From: Bisporella sp. PMI_857
Taxonomy: Eukaryota > Ascomycota > Leotiomycetes > Helotiales > Helotiaceae
NCBI GenBank assembly: GCA_021307315.1
Contig: JAJSPD010000025.1
Coordinates: 434,001-498,000 of the forward strand
DNA: 64,000 nt
Reading direction: 5' to 3'
This document shows, in pieces, positions 11,588-24,115 of this stretch. The notes below the pieces were generated by a model, which made no database searches, had not been told where the DNA came from, and saw nothing but the letters and a program-made list of their open reading frames with translations. The position numbers and the translations under genes were made by a program. How positions within the stretch are numbered: position 1 is the first letter of the stretch; each line of letters starts with the position of its first letter.

Positions 11588-13330
11588 CTATAATTCCTCG
11601 GAGTCGGCGCAATAAGTGCGAATACACGAAATTAATCTTCTCCGGGTCGATTTCTTGTCGAAAACCTGCGCATGATCTAAATCTTTGAACCAAAGCACAT
11701 CGATCCCCTCTCCTTTCCATGGTCTTCTTTTCCACTCTTCTTCTACTTCTCCTTCATCGGTTGATGATACCTCGCCGTCATGCCGTATTACCACGGGGTT
11801 AGGGCCCGTATATTCTTCAATGTCAAGCAATAAGGGGTTTAAAGAAGTCGAGTCCTCAAGATCAATCAATGCCCCCTCGCTTGATGAAGTGTAATCATCA
11901 GGTTTGATATACCTACTCTCGTATCCAGAGATAGGCTCAGACAAATATTGGCCTACGGCTTCGGTATTGACAATCAAATCACGGCCGCCTAGAGAAACGG
12001 ACACTTTTCGTGAGACAAGGTCTTTCTTCCACAACACATTCTCGTTCCAAAAGAAATGTCGAGCAAGTGTATTTGCTACTCCCGAGTCCATGCTTGCGAA
12101 ATAGTAGAGCTGGAATTCGTTCGCATGCTTAGGCTGACGTCGAGTGAAGTTGTAGGCCACATCTGGTAGGTGTAGCATGATAGATACTGGATCTATAAGT
12201 ACAACTGAACTAATATGTTTGGCTATGGGAGGCGATGCAAGAAGATGGGAAGATACAACAGTTCCATAAGAATGTGAGACTAGAACAAACTTCTGATCAC
12301 CGAAATGGTGTGCAACAATGGTTCTTATCTCTTCGCACAGTTCTTCACGACCGAGTGCGGCATGTGTGATACGAAAAGAAACGGGCATAATCTCAATAGC
12401 GATAATGCCTATCTGGTTGTCCGGGTCGCACGATTTGAGGCTATGAGCGGAGTTGAGCTCTGAGAGAAAATTGGTGTATGGATATAAGCCAATTCCTATC
12501 CCATGGATGAACACTACTGGTAGTTTGGTAGTGGAGGTGTGTTTTCGGTGCCAGTAAGTGGTGTGCTTGACAGGAGAGCGATAGCGGGAGAGAAAAGCAT
12601 AAGGGCGTAGTGGAAAGAGCTTGAAGAGACTAGTGAAAGCTGTACGGTGAAAATCGAAGCCATGATGCATGAGCTTAAGATATGTGAGAAAGTCGACAAA
12701 TCCAACGCACTAAAATTGGTCAGCTAGATTCCGAACAGAATATGAATATTGGAAACATGGGACACATACGCAGTACCATATCAGGCTTCTATGCAGCATG
12801 TCCACTCTATCTAAAGTCAACCGCAGCGCCACCGCTTTGCCTCTGCCAGATTCTATAGGTCTTCCCAACATTTGTTCTGTTGCAGACACGTATTCTTCTA
12901 GTTCTTTATCATCGTCACCTGGAGGACCTCCCCTATTGAAAAACGCCCACAAGAAGAACTCTTTCAAATTCTCTCTCCTGATCTCCTTTATATCTGCTCC
13001 CAAGAACCATTTCCGCAAGTATTCTTCAGGATCGGTGATATTATCATTGCAGAGTTTGAATAACTCTCTTCGTTGCTCTTGGGAAGGCGGTGGAGGATGT
13101 GTCGCTGCACGCTGTAAGTATGCGCGATATGGCAGGTATATGAGAAAGTAGAAGAGGGTCTCCAGGAGAGCAACAGTCTCTACAAGTAGAGGGAATCGAT
13201 AGGTGGTTGCTTCAAATCCATATACCGCAAGGAGGAGGATGCAGTAGAGGATGCATAATGGCGCAATATAATGCAGCCCTACTATGCACGCTCGTATGAA
13301 CCAGTATTCGGATCTGGAGGTCCCAATCAT
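11588..13330 (-). CDS. Membrane-anchored alpha/beta hydrolase
   Basis: Serine hydrolase of the alpha/beta-hydrolase fold, substrate unknown. Two exons: 13330-12770 and 12709-11588, joined in phase 0 across a 60-nt intron (GTATGT donor, TTTTAG acceptor), giving 560 aa. The N-terminus has two hydrophobic stretches (about residues 12-62), so membrane anchoring is likely. An acidic helical linker is followed by the hydrolase domain: VVFIHGIGIGLYPY (oxyanion region), the nucleophile elbow SHSYGT, VLIDPVSIML, and a plausible catalytic His in DLDHAQVFD near the end. This architecture matches a widespread fungal family annotated only as AB hydrolase-1. An acidic insert (about residues 475-520) precedes the last block. 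Esterase or lipase activity is a fair guess; nothing here fixes a substrate. Confidence 0.88.
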
Positions 13331-13840
13331 GGTGGCCTCAGCTGACTCTTATTTGCTTGTTGAGTAGTGGAAGCCACAATGGCGGAACAATAAGAGTAGC
13401 GGTCGCGCAGATAAGGATATTTGCGACTTAGTAATAATAGGCATGAAAGGAGAGTTGAGGGTGAAGGTGTCAGCGTCGGCGAGTGCATGGCAAATCAAAT
13501 CTCAACAGTTTGTAGCAACTAGTAAAGGTTGGGTAGGATACAACAGTGGTAGCCAGAATTGCAGGGGGAGAGGGGAGAGAGGCGGAAACGTGGTGCAGTG
13601 ATGAGCAAAAAAACGAGGCTGTAAGGATTCCATGACTTGGCAGCCGAGCACTTTCATGCAATAGTCACATGTCATAAAATGTAACCCTGCGTCATCTACA
13701 TAATCTAAGTCAACTAGTTCCTGCATTAAGTAGCTCGGCTAAGCCCCTGATGAGAAACAGTCAAATATGTCCATTCCATTTCTTCACACTGTCTAGGCGG
13801 AAGATGAGATACTCCGGATACCAAGCGCCAAATGAGATAT
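13331..13840. other. Intergenic
   Basis: About 510 bp between two leftward genes: promoter of the hydrolase and terminator of the WD40 gene. No independent feature seen. Confidence 0.5.
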
Positions 13841-16800
13841 CTAAAGCTCGAAGGCCTCCATCCCGTTGCCTACTACGAGAACCTTTTTTCTTGGTTCAAA
13901 TCCTTGGCCATCCCTCAAAACCGTCACATCTCCAACATCAGCCACCGAAGTAAACACGTCACCACCTCTCTCTAGTCTGTCTTCAGTGGGGCTATATTTC
14001 CATTCCTTTACCCGCTGATCGTTACTTGAGCTGACAACTCGAATCCTTCTGGAATTGTCTGTCTCATCCCTCGGTAGGATGCAAAGTCCAGTTATTGCTG
14101 CTGCGTGTGCAGAGTTCAGAATGATGCTCTTCCCAGGAATATCAAGGCTTTCGGTGGAAAATTTTGTAATGGCAATCGCACTGTCATCTCCTCCTGTGAC
14201 CGCTAGTAGTGTCTCACAAACACGACCCGATATGATTTCGAGGCATTTGATAGCACTCTGATGGATCTTCTGGGTTGACAGTCTCTGCATTGATGGAGGA
14301 ACCTGAGCAGATCCTAAAATACTTGTATGCCATAGCACGATGCATCCATCTGTAGCTGTAGTCATGAGATATAACTCCGACTCGGAAATCTGGACATGCC
14401 GAACATGCATGAGACAGGCAGATGTGTATCTTCCTGTCGCTAATAATCTGAACCCCTCTAGTTTAGAATAATTGTACGTCCGAATTGTAGAATCCGAATA
14501 TGCTAAGGTAATGATTAAATTAGGTCTCCACCCAGCATGTGCTTGCTGCGAATCTGTAACGTCGAAGCTCATGATCCGTAGATCTCGTTCCTGGCTCTGA
14601 TCAGGACAACTAGCTTCGCATATAACTCCGATTCCTAATCCTGGTATTTCTTCGATTGCCCAAATAAAGAACTCCTCGTTTCCACCACTGCTGAATAGAT
14701 ATACAGACCTATCAAAAGGCGAGTCATGCCATTGTAGATGTTGAATACCCGCGGAGTGCTTTTGCATGACCGCGAGGCATTCAAAATGAAATGGGGCAGT
14801 CTCATCAAAGTAGTTCCATAGTCGGATTGCGGTATCTTCGGCTCCGGTCGCTATTAGATTCCGCCTCAGGAGGACTGCACTCGTTTTGATCTCCCGTCCA
14901 TGTCCTCCAACTTTAATTATCTTGTGCGAAGAATCATCATAAGAGTGTACGTATAGTCTAGAGGCTTTAGTGTATATGAAACAGCCTCCGTCATAATCCA
15001 AATTGGTATATGCAAAGCTTCTATGCGCTCCGCCGCATTCAACATTCATAATCTCATATTGCTTGGTTTCATTCCAGACGACAAAATTCTTGCTACGAAA
15101 CCCTGACACGTATAGATCTCCGTCCTTAAGCCATGCAGCTTCGATATTTGGACCGAGCGGTGGTGTACCGTAGTGAACGGGGAAGATATTGGCCGATATT
15201 AAGCGACCATTACCTCCAGTCATGGAGACAGCTAGAACGGAATATAGACTATTCCTCCCAGTTGTCAGGTAATATCCAATATGGTCTGCGGGCGAGTATG
15301 ATAAAGGAGAGATACTAGTTATTGCATCCCCTTGATAGGCTTTGAGAGGCTTCCAGATGGTGAATGGAACATTTATAGGGTGATCGGTCTGATCTCCTGT
15401 ATGTGTGTTGTACAGAGCGAAACACCCCATCCTAGAGCCGAAGAGCAAAATCGACCCATGCTCCGTGTCTACACTACAAGCACTAGTTACCACAAACTTA
15501 TCGGGAAGCTCTAGCTGTATCTTCTCCGCAGTAACATTGTCATTTTCGACAGTCAGTTGGAGGTGGAACGCAGTTTGAGTTCCTAAGGTAGTGATGACAA
15601 AGTTCATTGAGTCTGGCATAATGGCAAATAGATCGGCCACCTTTCCAGCTACGTTAGCAACCTGCCGAATCTCCTTATCTTGTCTATAAAGAAATATGTT
15701 GCCACTCGAACCTGCAATAAGGGCATTTCCACATTTGCCTTTAAGAACCGAGTATGATTTAAGGTCTTGCCGATATTTTTCTGGAAGGATTACTTCCTCC
15801 CACACTATAGTCTCCCGAATATGTCCGCGCAGCACACGCCCAAAAGTTGTCGTCATAAGAAGTTCTTTCTTAGATATGAATGTATAACGATTGAAGCTGT
15901 CCTTAGGTGCTTTCTTTGCTTTAGTCCTCTTTGACGGGCCCTGAGTTCCTTGGTGCGGTGGGAAGCTTTCTAAGGATGGCACTTTGGGATGAACGTCAAG
16001 AGATTCATTGTCTTCAGCTTTGAATGGAAGAGTAGAAAGAACCTCCTCAATCTCTAAAGCAGCAGGTTGCGTCCATGCTCCACCACTTTGGCTTCCATCA
16101 ATATGTGAGCGATCTTGAGCAGATGAAATTTGTGGCTTTAGACTTCGATACCCATCAAAATCTTCTGGTGTGACATGGATGAGTGAGACCTTGCCATCTG
16201 CCCCTCCTGTTGCCAAGAAAGCAGAGTGATCACCACATGGATGCATAGCTGCTGACCAAATATGTTTCCCACTGTGAAAAGCAAAGAGTCTTCTGCGAGT
16301 AAGTGTAGATGGCCCATCGTGAACCAGAGCGTCGTCGACTTGCTGAAGAGATATGTCCGTTAGCAACTCTAACCCGGTATCTCGTACCAGATTCAAGGCC
16401 CATAGCTGAGTCGTTGCATCTTCACCGAACGAAAAAATGTGAATATGAGGACAATCATTAAATAGATTTATATGGAATTTGACACGCCAGATTCTGGAGG
16501 CGTGGCCCATAACCATAGCTAGAGGCTGACTAACCAACTTCTGTGAGCTGAAGGTCTGGCCATTATCCCCGAATCCTGTTTCTCTGACGGCTGTTTCACT
16601 AGCTTCAGCGGAATCATCAGTTATCTTGACACTTTCGTATATGTCCCAAATACGGATGGTTCGATCATCACTACAACTTGCTACCAATCTTGTGGCCGTG
16701 CCATTCGGCTTTAGTATAGGAGGCGATATGTTGACACCAAATATGGAGCCTTCATGTCCCGTAAATATAGCAATAACCTGACTACCAGAAGAATAGTCAG

Positions 16801-17435
16801 GAAGAAAACAGTTCCACACGATGATTTCTCCAAATACTGTCCCGGCTGCTACCAATACGCAGTTGGCCGAACTCCATGCGAGATGAGCAGAGTAGAGGAT
16901 CGACCGTGATGGTGAGTGCATTTCCGACACATGGATTACTTGAGAATCAAGTTCTAGCCACGCTTTAAGCACTGCGTTATGTGCCGTGATCAGAACACAA
17001 CTAGAATTGTCGTCCGGAGCAATCGCTGCATCAAGAATCCAATCAGATGTGACAATACCATCATTCTCGATGCAGTCCACGTCCTGAGATAATATTCCTC
17101 GGAATTGATGGTTATTGAGCAAGATCAAGGAGGAACCACCCCAAATAACAACCTCTAAGTCATGATCTCGGGAGTCGCTCGCGGCGCCTCCTTTGGCGAC
17201 AAGGCCATGAATGGTCTGATCATGAAAGACTTTGCATTGGCAGAGAAGTACTGAAGTTATAGCATCAAATACTTTCAAGTAACAGCCTTCTCCTACGAGA
17301 AGAAGCAAAGCCCCAGATAGGCTACAAGAAAAGCTTAGGGCTGTTACAGAGTTAAGCGTATGGTCATGCTGGAAAACAATTAGTTTTTCGACAGAAATAG
17401 GAATTCTATTAACTTTGGCTGACCTTTATCGACAT
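13841..17435 (-). CDS. WD40 protein, WDR6/Rtt10 (Trm734) family
   Basis: A 1179-aa all-WD40 protein. In yeast the homologue Rtt10/Trm734 partners the methyltransferase Trm7 for 2'-O-methylation of the wobble position of certain tRNAs; human WDR6 has the same role with FTSJ1. Exon 1 is only 12 nt (17435-17424, MSIK) with a GTCAGC donor; exon 2 runs 17368-13841 in phase 0 after TTTTCCAG. The WDR6 signature VTALSF...LLLVGEGCYLKVFD opens exon 2. Many WD repeats follow (SCSDDRTIRIWD, FGEDATTQLWAL, TGAEDTAIRLWNY, TDGCIVLWH, GGDDSAIAITKF, SSSNDQRVKEWKY), with a Lys-rich low-complexity insert near residue 470. Length agrees with the family (about 1000-1150 aa). Family assignment is good; the tRNA role is by homology. 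Confidence 0.85.
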
Positions 17436-17597
17436 CGAATTCCTAGGCGAGGAGAAATGAGGAATTTTGATGGAAATTTCAGGTATTAGAAATAAGCTTC
17501 GGCATTGTTTTCAAGCCCTGGCAAATGCCAAGAATCGGATGTGGTTCCGCCATATTGATAGAGCTTAATGTGTAGTACAAGCCTCAAGCTTCATTCT

Positions 17598-17622
17598 TAT
17601 AATAATAATAATAATAATAAAA
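17598..17622. repeat. AAT trinucleotide microsatellite
   Basis: About eight tandem ATA/AAT units just upstream of the rightward SDR gene. Slippage-prone; no further function inferred. Confidence 0.9.
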
Positions 17623-17721
17623 ACAACTTACTATACCCATTTGGCATCAAACTCGGTCAATGTTTCAGAGATCCATACTCTCCATATTTATTCTAGGGTA
17701 TTAGCGGTACTTTACACCAAG

Positions 17722-18573
17722 ATGCAACAGTATCTTTCAGATCTCTTCGGGCTGAAAGGCAAAACCGTTCTAATCACAGGAGGCACTCGAGGGATAGGCA
17801 AAGCTCTCTCTGTCGCACTGTAAAGTATGCCGAGCCACCCTAATCTCTCATCACTAATTCTGATTAGAGCAGCAGCAGGTGCTCACTTGATTCTGATTGT
17901 TCGAAACCCGCAAATAATATCCGAAGCTCTTGCAGAAATAAAAGATGTTGGGGGAGAATACCACATATATCCATATGACCTCTCAAGTCGAGAACAAGTT
18001 CTCAGGATCGTTACCGATATGACGGCATATGGTCACGAGATTGATGCATTTGTTCACTGTGCCGGCATACAATACAGAGCCTCAGCAGAAGACTTTCCAG
18101 ATGCGGAATGGGATAATATACTAAATGTCAATCTTACGGCAGGATTCCAGTTGAGTAGAGCTCTGGCAAAACATTGGCTTAATACCAGCTTGCGAAGATA
18201 TTGTGATCAACGGGGCACCAAAAAGAAAATTGTGTTCATTGCCAGTGTAATGAGCTTTATGGGAGGCGTAGAAATTCCAGCGTACACGGCAAGCAAAGGA
18301 GCCATCGCACAACTTACAAAGGCATTGAATAATGAATGGATGGGGAAAGGAATCAATGTGAACGCTATAGCGCCGGGCTATATCGAGACTGAGTTGACAA
18401 GCGAACTAAGAGATGACGGGCCGAAGGAGCAAATGATTATTCAAAGAACACCAATAGGACGATGGGGACGACCTGAAGATTTAGCAGGACCAATTATCCA
18501 TCTCTGCAGTAGCAGCTCAGACTACATTGGTGGTGAGATCCATACTGTTGATGGAGGATTCATGGGCCGGTGA
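17722..18573 (+). CDS. Short-chain dehydrogenase, 2-deoxy-D-gluconate 3-dehydrogenase-like
   Basis: Classical SDR of 267 aa, an NAD(P)-dependent oxidoreductase acting on a sugar acid or similar hydroxy/keto substrate. Exon 1 (17722-17819) holds the cofactor motif TGGTRGIG. A 48-nt intron follows (GTAAAG donor, branch CACTAAT, acceptor ATTAG), and exon 2 (17868-18573) continues in phase 2. Visible motifs: CAGIQYRA (NNAG equivalent), catalytic Ser in IASVMSFMGG, YTASK (catalytic Tyr and Lys), and PGYIETEL. The ending GRWGRPEDLAGPIIHLCSS...GGEIHTVDGGFMGR is closest to KduD/FabG-like enzymes. The start is the ATG before MQQYLSDLFGLKGK; an in-frame leader upstream lacks ATG. Substrate is inferred only from general resemblance. 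Confidence 0.85.
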
Positions 18574-19124
18574 TCTTAGAGACGTAGTCCGTCTCCTTTA
18601 GATGTGTTTCCATCTCGGTGTTTAATCTTTCAGGTATCAAAGCTTCCTATATTAGCTAAATTTAACAAATAAATGGAGTGAGTTACATGGCCGTCATGGT
18701 CCAAGGTCTCTGAAGCTTGAAGCTGCCTATTGTTCGAATATATAAGTTCTAATGTCGGGCTACAATGCGCCAGTAATTGCAATTGAAAGAGGGAGGGTTG
18801 GTATATTGGATTGTGTGGTCCTTAGTATACAAGTTCAGCTGGCATCGGTCTGATAATTCTAGAAAATTGAAGGGGGGGAAATCATATTTATGCAGTCAAA
18901 TCAATTTCTGCTTCGATTGATGGCAAGTCTGAGAAAAATGTGACTCCTATACAAGGCCACAGAACCATGATCAATAGATGCGCCGATAAATCCGAAACTC
19001 GAATTCGAGGAAATTGATTTATGATTCTTGATGATCATATCGTTTTATATTGACAGACACCCCAATTAGAAGGAATATCGATCATTGATATTACTGTAAA
19101 ATACCGATATGGTACTTACATCAG
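18574..19124. other. Intergenic
   Basis: About 550 bp between two rightward genes. A short upstream ATG frame (from 19109) overlaps the next start codon in another frame and could act as a uORF. No other feature seen. Confidence 0.45.
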
Positions 19125-19965
19125 ATGAAGAGGTTCTTGCCAAGTCCTGATAAACCATCTACTCCTCTTGGTGTTAACTTCGACAAATCCACGAAAATGG
19201 CGCCTCGACTATCTAAAGAGACTGCAGAAGAAATTGACGCAATTCTCTTATCAGATCCTAGCGTTTGTCTCCCAACCCTCGCAGCGAAATATAACACTTC
19301 CTATCAGTCAGTCTCAGAGAGAAGACGAAAGCTCCGCCAGCGTCTGCGACACGGTGACGAGAGGAAGAAACCTGGACCACGACCGGGCACAAAACAGAAA
19401 ACTGTACGTCACTGTCATTCGGTGGTGTAGAATTGGTAGCTGATGGGTGCAGCCTCGAAAACCTAGGGCCAGTAAAGAAGGACAGGTGATGGCGGGGAAT
19501 GATATAGAGCCAGAGCGAAATATGTTTGATGGCATTGATCCATATGCCGCACCATCGGGCTCTAAGAGCATAGTAGAGATTCTTGAAGATGCACGTTCAT
19601 ATCTACAGCGTCTTTCTCCAAGGGCCGCCCACAAGCTGCTCACTTCACCAGACCAGCTGTCACCGCCTAGTGTGCTTGTGGATATACGGCCGCTCCAGCA
19701 ACGGCAGATAGAAGGAGAAATTCCTGGGGCATTTGTTATTGAGCGCAATGTGCTAGAGTGGCGGTTCGATCCGAAAAGTGATGCGCGCCTGCCAGTTGCC
19801 GAACGATGGGACTTGAGAGTTGTGGTCTTTTGCAGTGAAGGCTATACAAGCTCACTTGCAGCAAGAAGTCTACAAGAGTTGGGCCTTTGGAATGCTACCG
19901 ATATTGTTGGTGGATATAAGGCGTGGAAGATGGAAGGACTAGGTGGGGTACCTCTTGGAGGTTGA
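19125..19965 (+). CDS. Helix-turn-helix/rhodanese fusion protein
   Basis: A 263-aa protein in two exons (19125-19403, 19453-19965) joined in phase 0 across a 49-nt intron (GTACGT donor, GGTGCAG acceptor). The N-terminal part (about residues 28-75: KETAEEIDAILLSDPS, then LAAKYNTSYQSVSERRRKL) looks like a homeodomain-like helix-turn-helix and is followed by a basic segment (KKPGPRPGTKQK, RKPRASK) resembling an AT-hook. The C-terminal part is a single rhodanese domain: VLVDIRPLQQRQIEGEIPGA, RNVLEWRFDP, and the active-site loop FCSEGYTSS with Cys present. The rhodanese half resembles actinobacterial single-domain rhodaneses more than the fungal two-domain type seen at 33332. A DNA-binding sulfur or redox sensor is one idea, but it is inference. 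Start: first ATG of the frame; a second in-frame ATG at 19197 would still keep the HTH. Confidence 0.75.
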
Positions 19966-20674
19966 GGGGATAGTGCAGGCTAGACGATAATGAATCTTTG
20001 GTGGATATGTACAGCCTTCATCAGACACTTCACGAGCAGACGACTAGAAGACATCTTCCCACGCGCCACGCGGCAAGAGATGACCGTCTCGCCCTTCAAT
20101 ACAGAGCCAAAGACTGGCGATTTGGTTACAAGGGCACTGATATTGGCATAGTATAGCAGCAGAGATAGTATGCGCGATTCAAATGCGGCCGACTTCAAGA
20201 TCGGCCCAATTGTCTCATAACTGCTCTTTCCTCGGGCGATGTTAGAACCTGCTGCCTTGCTAATGGCACGACAGTTTGCAGCCGCCTCGTTTTGCTCCTC
20301 GTTGTATCGTGTTTTCGCAATTCTACACAAAAGCTTGACAATCCTGCCATACTTCATTGATATGAAGATGAGTCTATGCGTCAATCTGTTGAATCCGAGA
20401 GCTTTGAGTTCATAGGTCTACTCTGACACTACTAAAGCCCTGGCGTTTTTGTTTCAGGGCTTTCAGATCAGCTGAATTATAAAAAAAACCAATCACCATT
20501 GCTAAAAGCCAGTCCAACCTTGCTTTTCAAGCCACCTGTCAGGTGGAATTGAGGCTACACGGGGTGATGCACATTTCTTCTCGTTCATGGTATTGATACT
20601 CGCTTTAAATGTATATAAGACTATGGCGGCCGAAAACTTCTCCACCTAGCTACTAAGACCTTCGCCGATCAATA
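19966..20674. other. Intergenic with an unexplained leftward ORF
   Basis: Spacer of about 700 bp. A leftward 134-codon ATG frame (20384-19980) is open but matches no family I know and lies over the probable 3'UTR of the rhodanese gene. I leave it uncalled; RNA evidence would decide. Confidence 0.35.
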
Positions 20675-22353
20675 ATGTCTACACCAGACACTAACAGCAA
20701 TTCTTCACAGGACACATCGGCCATAGACTCATCAAGAGAGAAGCTTGACGGATATGCATCGAGGATCATTTCTTCAAAGCAGCCATCATATGGTGCTCTT
20801 CAGGACTTAATGAACGAGCCCAGGGTCGCAGCAAACACCCCTAATGGAAGTGTTCAGCATAACATTCCGCAAAATAGACCAAATATTCAGAGTTCTGCTA
20901 CAAAAATCACCGCATACATCGTTGGCTCTGGCGTGTCCGGTTCTAATAGAAAAGAGTTGACAGCGAATGAATTAGCTAAAGAACTTAGCACGCACGAGAG
21001 TTCCAGGGCTTCAACTTTGCTTGTTGTTGAGAATGTCGACAGAACGACCGTTGAGATATTGGGAGCATATTTCGATATAGAACCACAGTTTTTTGCTGAT
21101 CATTTTAACGATCAGCCTTGGTACAGAATTACATCGGTACCCCCTCGTCTTCCCCAGCTTCCATCCTCTCAGAAGATTCAGAACTTCTTGCAAATCCGCT
21201 ATGTACAGCCTCGTACTATTGTCGAGAACCCGGCCGCCGCCAGCTCAAATTCGAAAGCTACCTCTTTGAATGGATGTGATCCAGTGTCAGATACAGAGAG
21301 TGTCTTGTATCCAGATAAAGAATCAACTAGGATACCTCGTAAGGCTGGAAAATGGCGAAGAATAAAAAGGCCGCAGAAGAATACATCATCAGTGTTAAGT
21401 TTTAAGTTATTGATTCTTACAAGACAGGTTGTCACTGCTTGGTTTAAAAACAGAAGCTCTGGAGGCTGGATAGGTGAGGTTCAATAACTTTTATGCCGTG
21501 ATTATTTAACTTAAAAAAGCTAGGTGTGCTACTTGTTGATCCTCCCTTCAAGTTGCCATCACAAAAATATATTCTAGAAAGTCCAGAACATCACAAGTTC
21601 ATCGATGATCAACCATCTCATCAATTTGGTACAAGCAGCAGCGACAACCCATCAATCGGTGACACTTTGGTATCGTATCTAGATTCAAGGCAGGCATCAG
21701 ATGGAGCATTTTTTAACTCTCTGAAGTCTGACTGTTTTCTTGCATTAGGCGATTTGTATGGGTCGGCCGCCTCTAATTGGGTAATTACCAATGAGTATGT
21801 CAACCGCGAGTTAGCAACAATTGAGTACATACTTGAGAAGGAGAAACCTGGTTTCAAAGAGCTAGAATAATTCCTCCAGGACCTTTACGTTCATCGTCGC
21901 CGCGTAATACTATATCACCAGCTTATTCTAGACTCAAAGAAGCAATGCCAGCAACGAGGTCAGGCTGCGTGGCGGCTAGTGTCTCAGCCATTGTCATTAA
22001 CTCATTTATCAAGAGATTGGGCAGAAGATTTTGGCTGGCTGGAAGACAAGACAAAGGAAACCAGAGACAGAATCGAGAAAAACATCAACCTCATCTCTGC
22101 TTTGGTCGCTATTGGTGAGGGAGAGCAGAGCTTGCAGGAAAATCATGGGCTCGCACGGCTTACGCTTCTTGCCGCTGTATTTCTCCCCTTCTCCACTCTG
22201 GCGGCGGTTGCAGCTATCCCTGGATCTTACAAGCCCGTCTCCTTACGTATCAAACTATTTTGGATTATGGCTCCTCTACTTATGGCTGGCATTTTGATTG
22301 TATTTGCTTTCAGTCAGTATTCTGGGAAAACAAGACGTGGTACAAGAAAGTGA
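20675..22353 (+). pseudogene. CorA-like magnesium transporter family gene with in-frame stop
   Basis: Resembles fungal CorA-like membrane proteins, which have a large soluble N-terminus, long helices and two C-terminal membrane segments. Exon 1 (20675-21473) and exon 2 (from 21524) join in phase 1 across a 50-nt intron. Exon 1 holds the soluble part (VENVDRTTVEILGAYFDIEP, then FFADHFNDQPWYRI). Exon 2 runs to FKELE, meets TAA at 21868-21870, and continues in the same frame for 161 codons with helix-rich YVHRRRVILYHQLILDSKK, then RLTLLAAVFLPFSTL (first membrane segment) and LFWIMAPLLMAGILIVFAF (second). The frame before and after the stop is clearly one protein of about 542 aa, so TAA is a nonsense mutation (CAA to TAA would suffice), a suppressed stop, or a sequence error. 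The canonical GMN motif is not visible. Confidence 0.75.
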
Positions 22354-24115
22354 AAGGTTGGGCAACACGAGCTACCGACTTTGAGATCATCGCGGCCTAG
22401 GACGGGACGTAACGAGTGTCTTAATGCTCCATCCTTCTGTAGTTATGTGCAGGGCATTGCCGAAAGTTTTATGAAAGGGGCTAAAGCATCCGGGAGTTAT
22501 CTTCTACGACAGCTAAGCTAGATTTCAATTAGTGGCTACGCGATAGTCGAAACTTCTATACACTTTTAGGGCATTTCATTTAGAATATGTCATCAATATT
22601 CCCAAGGACTTTCGTGAATCTCCAGTCAGAGACCTCAAAATAGTCATAATTTCTTTTACAATTTTCAAGCAGCTGGGTTATGGCATTTTCAAGATTCTAG
22701 AGATATCAAATCCATTGGCGGACTCTAGTTTAGTAGCTTTTCATGAACTTTTGAGGTAGTACTGCAAGTCATGACATCTTCCCTAGCCACAAAGCCGGAC
22801 AGTGGATCTAGAGCTCTAATCAAAATTAATATTATTTTTGTTTTCTGTCTACTCTGATGCTCATCGTTTTGGGAAACACAGGGGTTCAAACGCATCAAAG
22901 ATCTTCATAAACTGGAAAGAAACCTAAATTTGACAACAAAAAAAGGAGGGGAAGTTCCTTGCCATCTTACTAAATGCTTCTGGAGAGGTGAATGAAGCCT
23001 ACTTACCAAGAAGTCCCAAGACCAGGTGGGAGACCCATACCTTCTTTTCACACGTTTCATCAAGATGCCAGGCCCTGTTAGATCAATCGACTACACTCTT
23101 TCTTACCCAGGTTCTCAATAAGTAGTCGCAGCCTGAGTCCACACTCTATCCACCATGATGGCATACTACTTTATGTGGTGATACACCTGTTGTCATGGTC
23201 AGTGATCAGTTTTTGCCCTTAGGCATTTTGAAGGGAGAGGCATTTGGTAGAAGACGAAGTTGGGACCGACTACACCGTCTAGGACCGTGTTGTGAATTGT
23301 TGGATGGTGGATGTTAAAAATAGTATTTAAGAAGTTGAAGACCTTTTTTGCCATTATGAGTTCAATTATTCATCGCGGCTTGACTGTCGTCACGGCTCTA
23401 CAAGATATAGATGGTCAAGTCACAGACAGTCAAGCAGCAGCGGTCCCTCATTACTGCTGACGGATGCTTCCTTTCTGCCCTTTAAATTTTGCCCTTCCAA
23501 ATAATATGCCTTCACTCCGCTCTGAGCCACTCTCAAATCACCAAACCTCCGTGAAGTTATATATTAGGCACTTATGCATGAAGATCACCTTTTGTAAATG
23601 CTCCGAGCGTACTCGGAAAACGATATTTATTACTCCATGTGATAATTTGGAGAAAATTCGTGCGGCCGTTGGGCGTCGCAGCTCAGCTTCTTACATGTCT
23701 AGTGATGGTACAGGATCTTGACCTGTCTCCCACAGTGTTTATAGTTGTTTGTCTCACCGCTTCTTAGTTTCTGCTAGTGCTCTCAAGCAATTAGCTTATG
23801 CAGGGGCGGTGCGATTGTCAGACAGAAATGCAACAAGTGTAAAGGCTTCAATATGTGTTCTCTGAGGCCATTGGAGAGGAGATAAGAGCTAGACTGTATA
23901 GATCTACATATAGAACCATAGTTCAGCCTTGGTGACTTTGGAATCTAGGATTGATCTGATGGCTGTCCTTTGAAGTATTAGATTAGTGATTCTCTCACCA
24001 TCTCGTCAAATGCAAAATGAAAGGGCATGAAAGGCATGAATATTTCTTATTGATAGCACTATCTAGGACATCAAATTATCTCAACCTCTTGCCACAAAAT
24101 ACATTTCATTTTTTG
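22354..24115. other. Long intergenic region
   Basis: About 1.76 kb between convergent genes. ATG frames such as 23464-23721 are short and have no family motif. No inverted repeats, tRNA or transposon ends recognised. Confidence 0.5.

Noticed and set aside
17598..17622. AAT run as a regulatory element
   Set aside because: Simple microsatellite; nothing ties it to control of the SDR gene.
19980..20384. 134-codon leftward ORF
   Set aside because: No recognisable domain and located over a probable 3'UTR; kept only as a note.
22880..22905. GGTTCAAAC as a tRNA B box
   Set aside because: No matching A box, acceptor stem or cloverleaf nearby.
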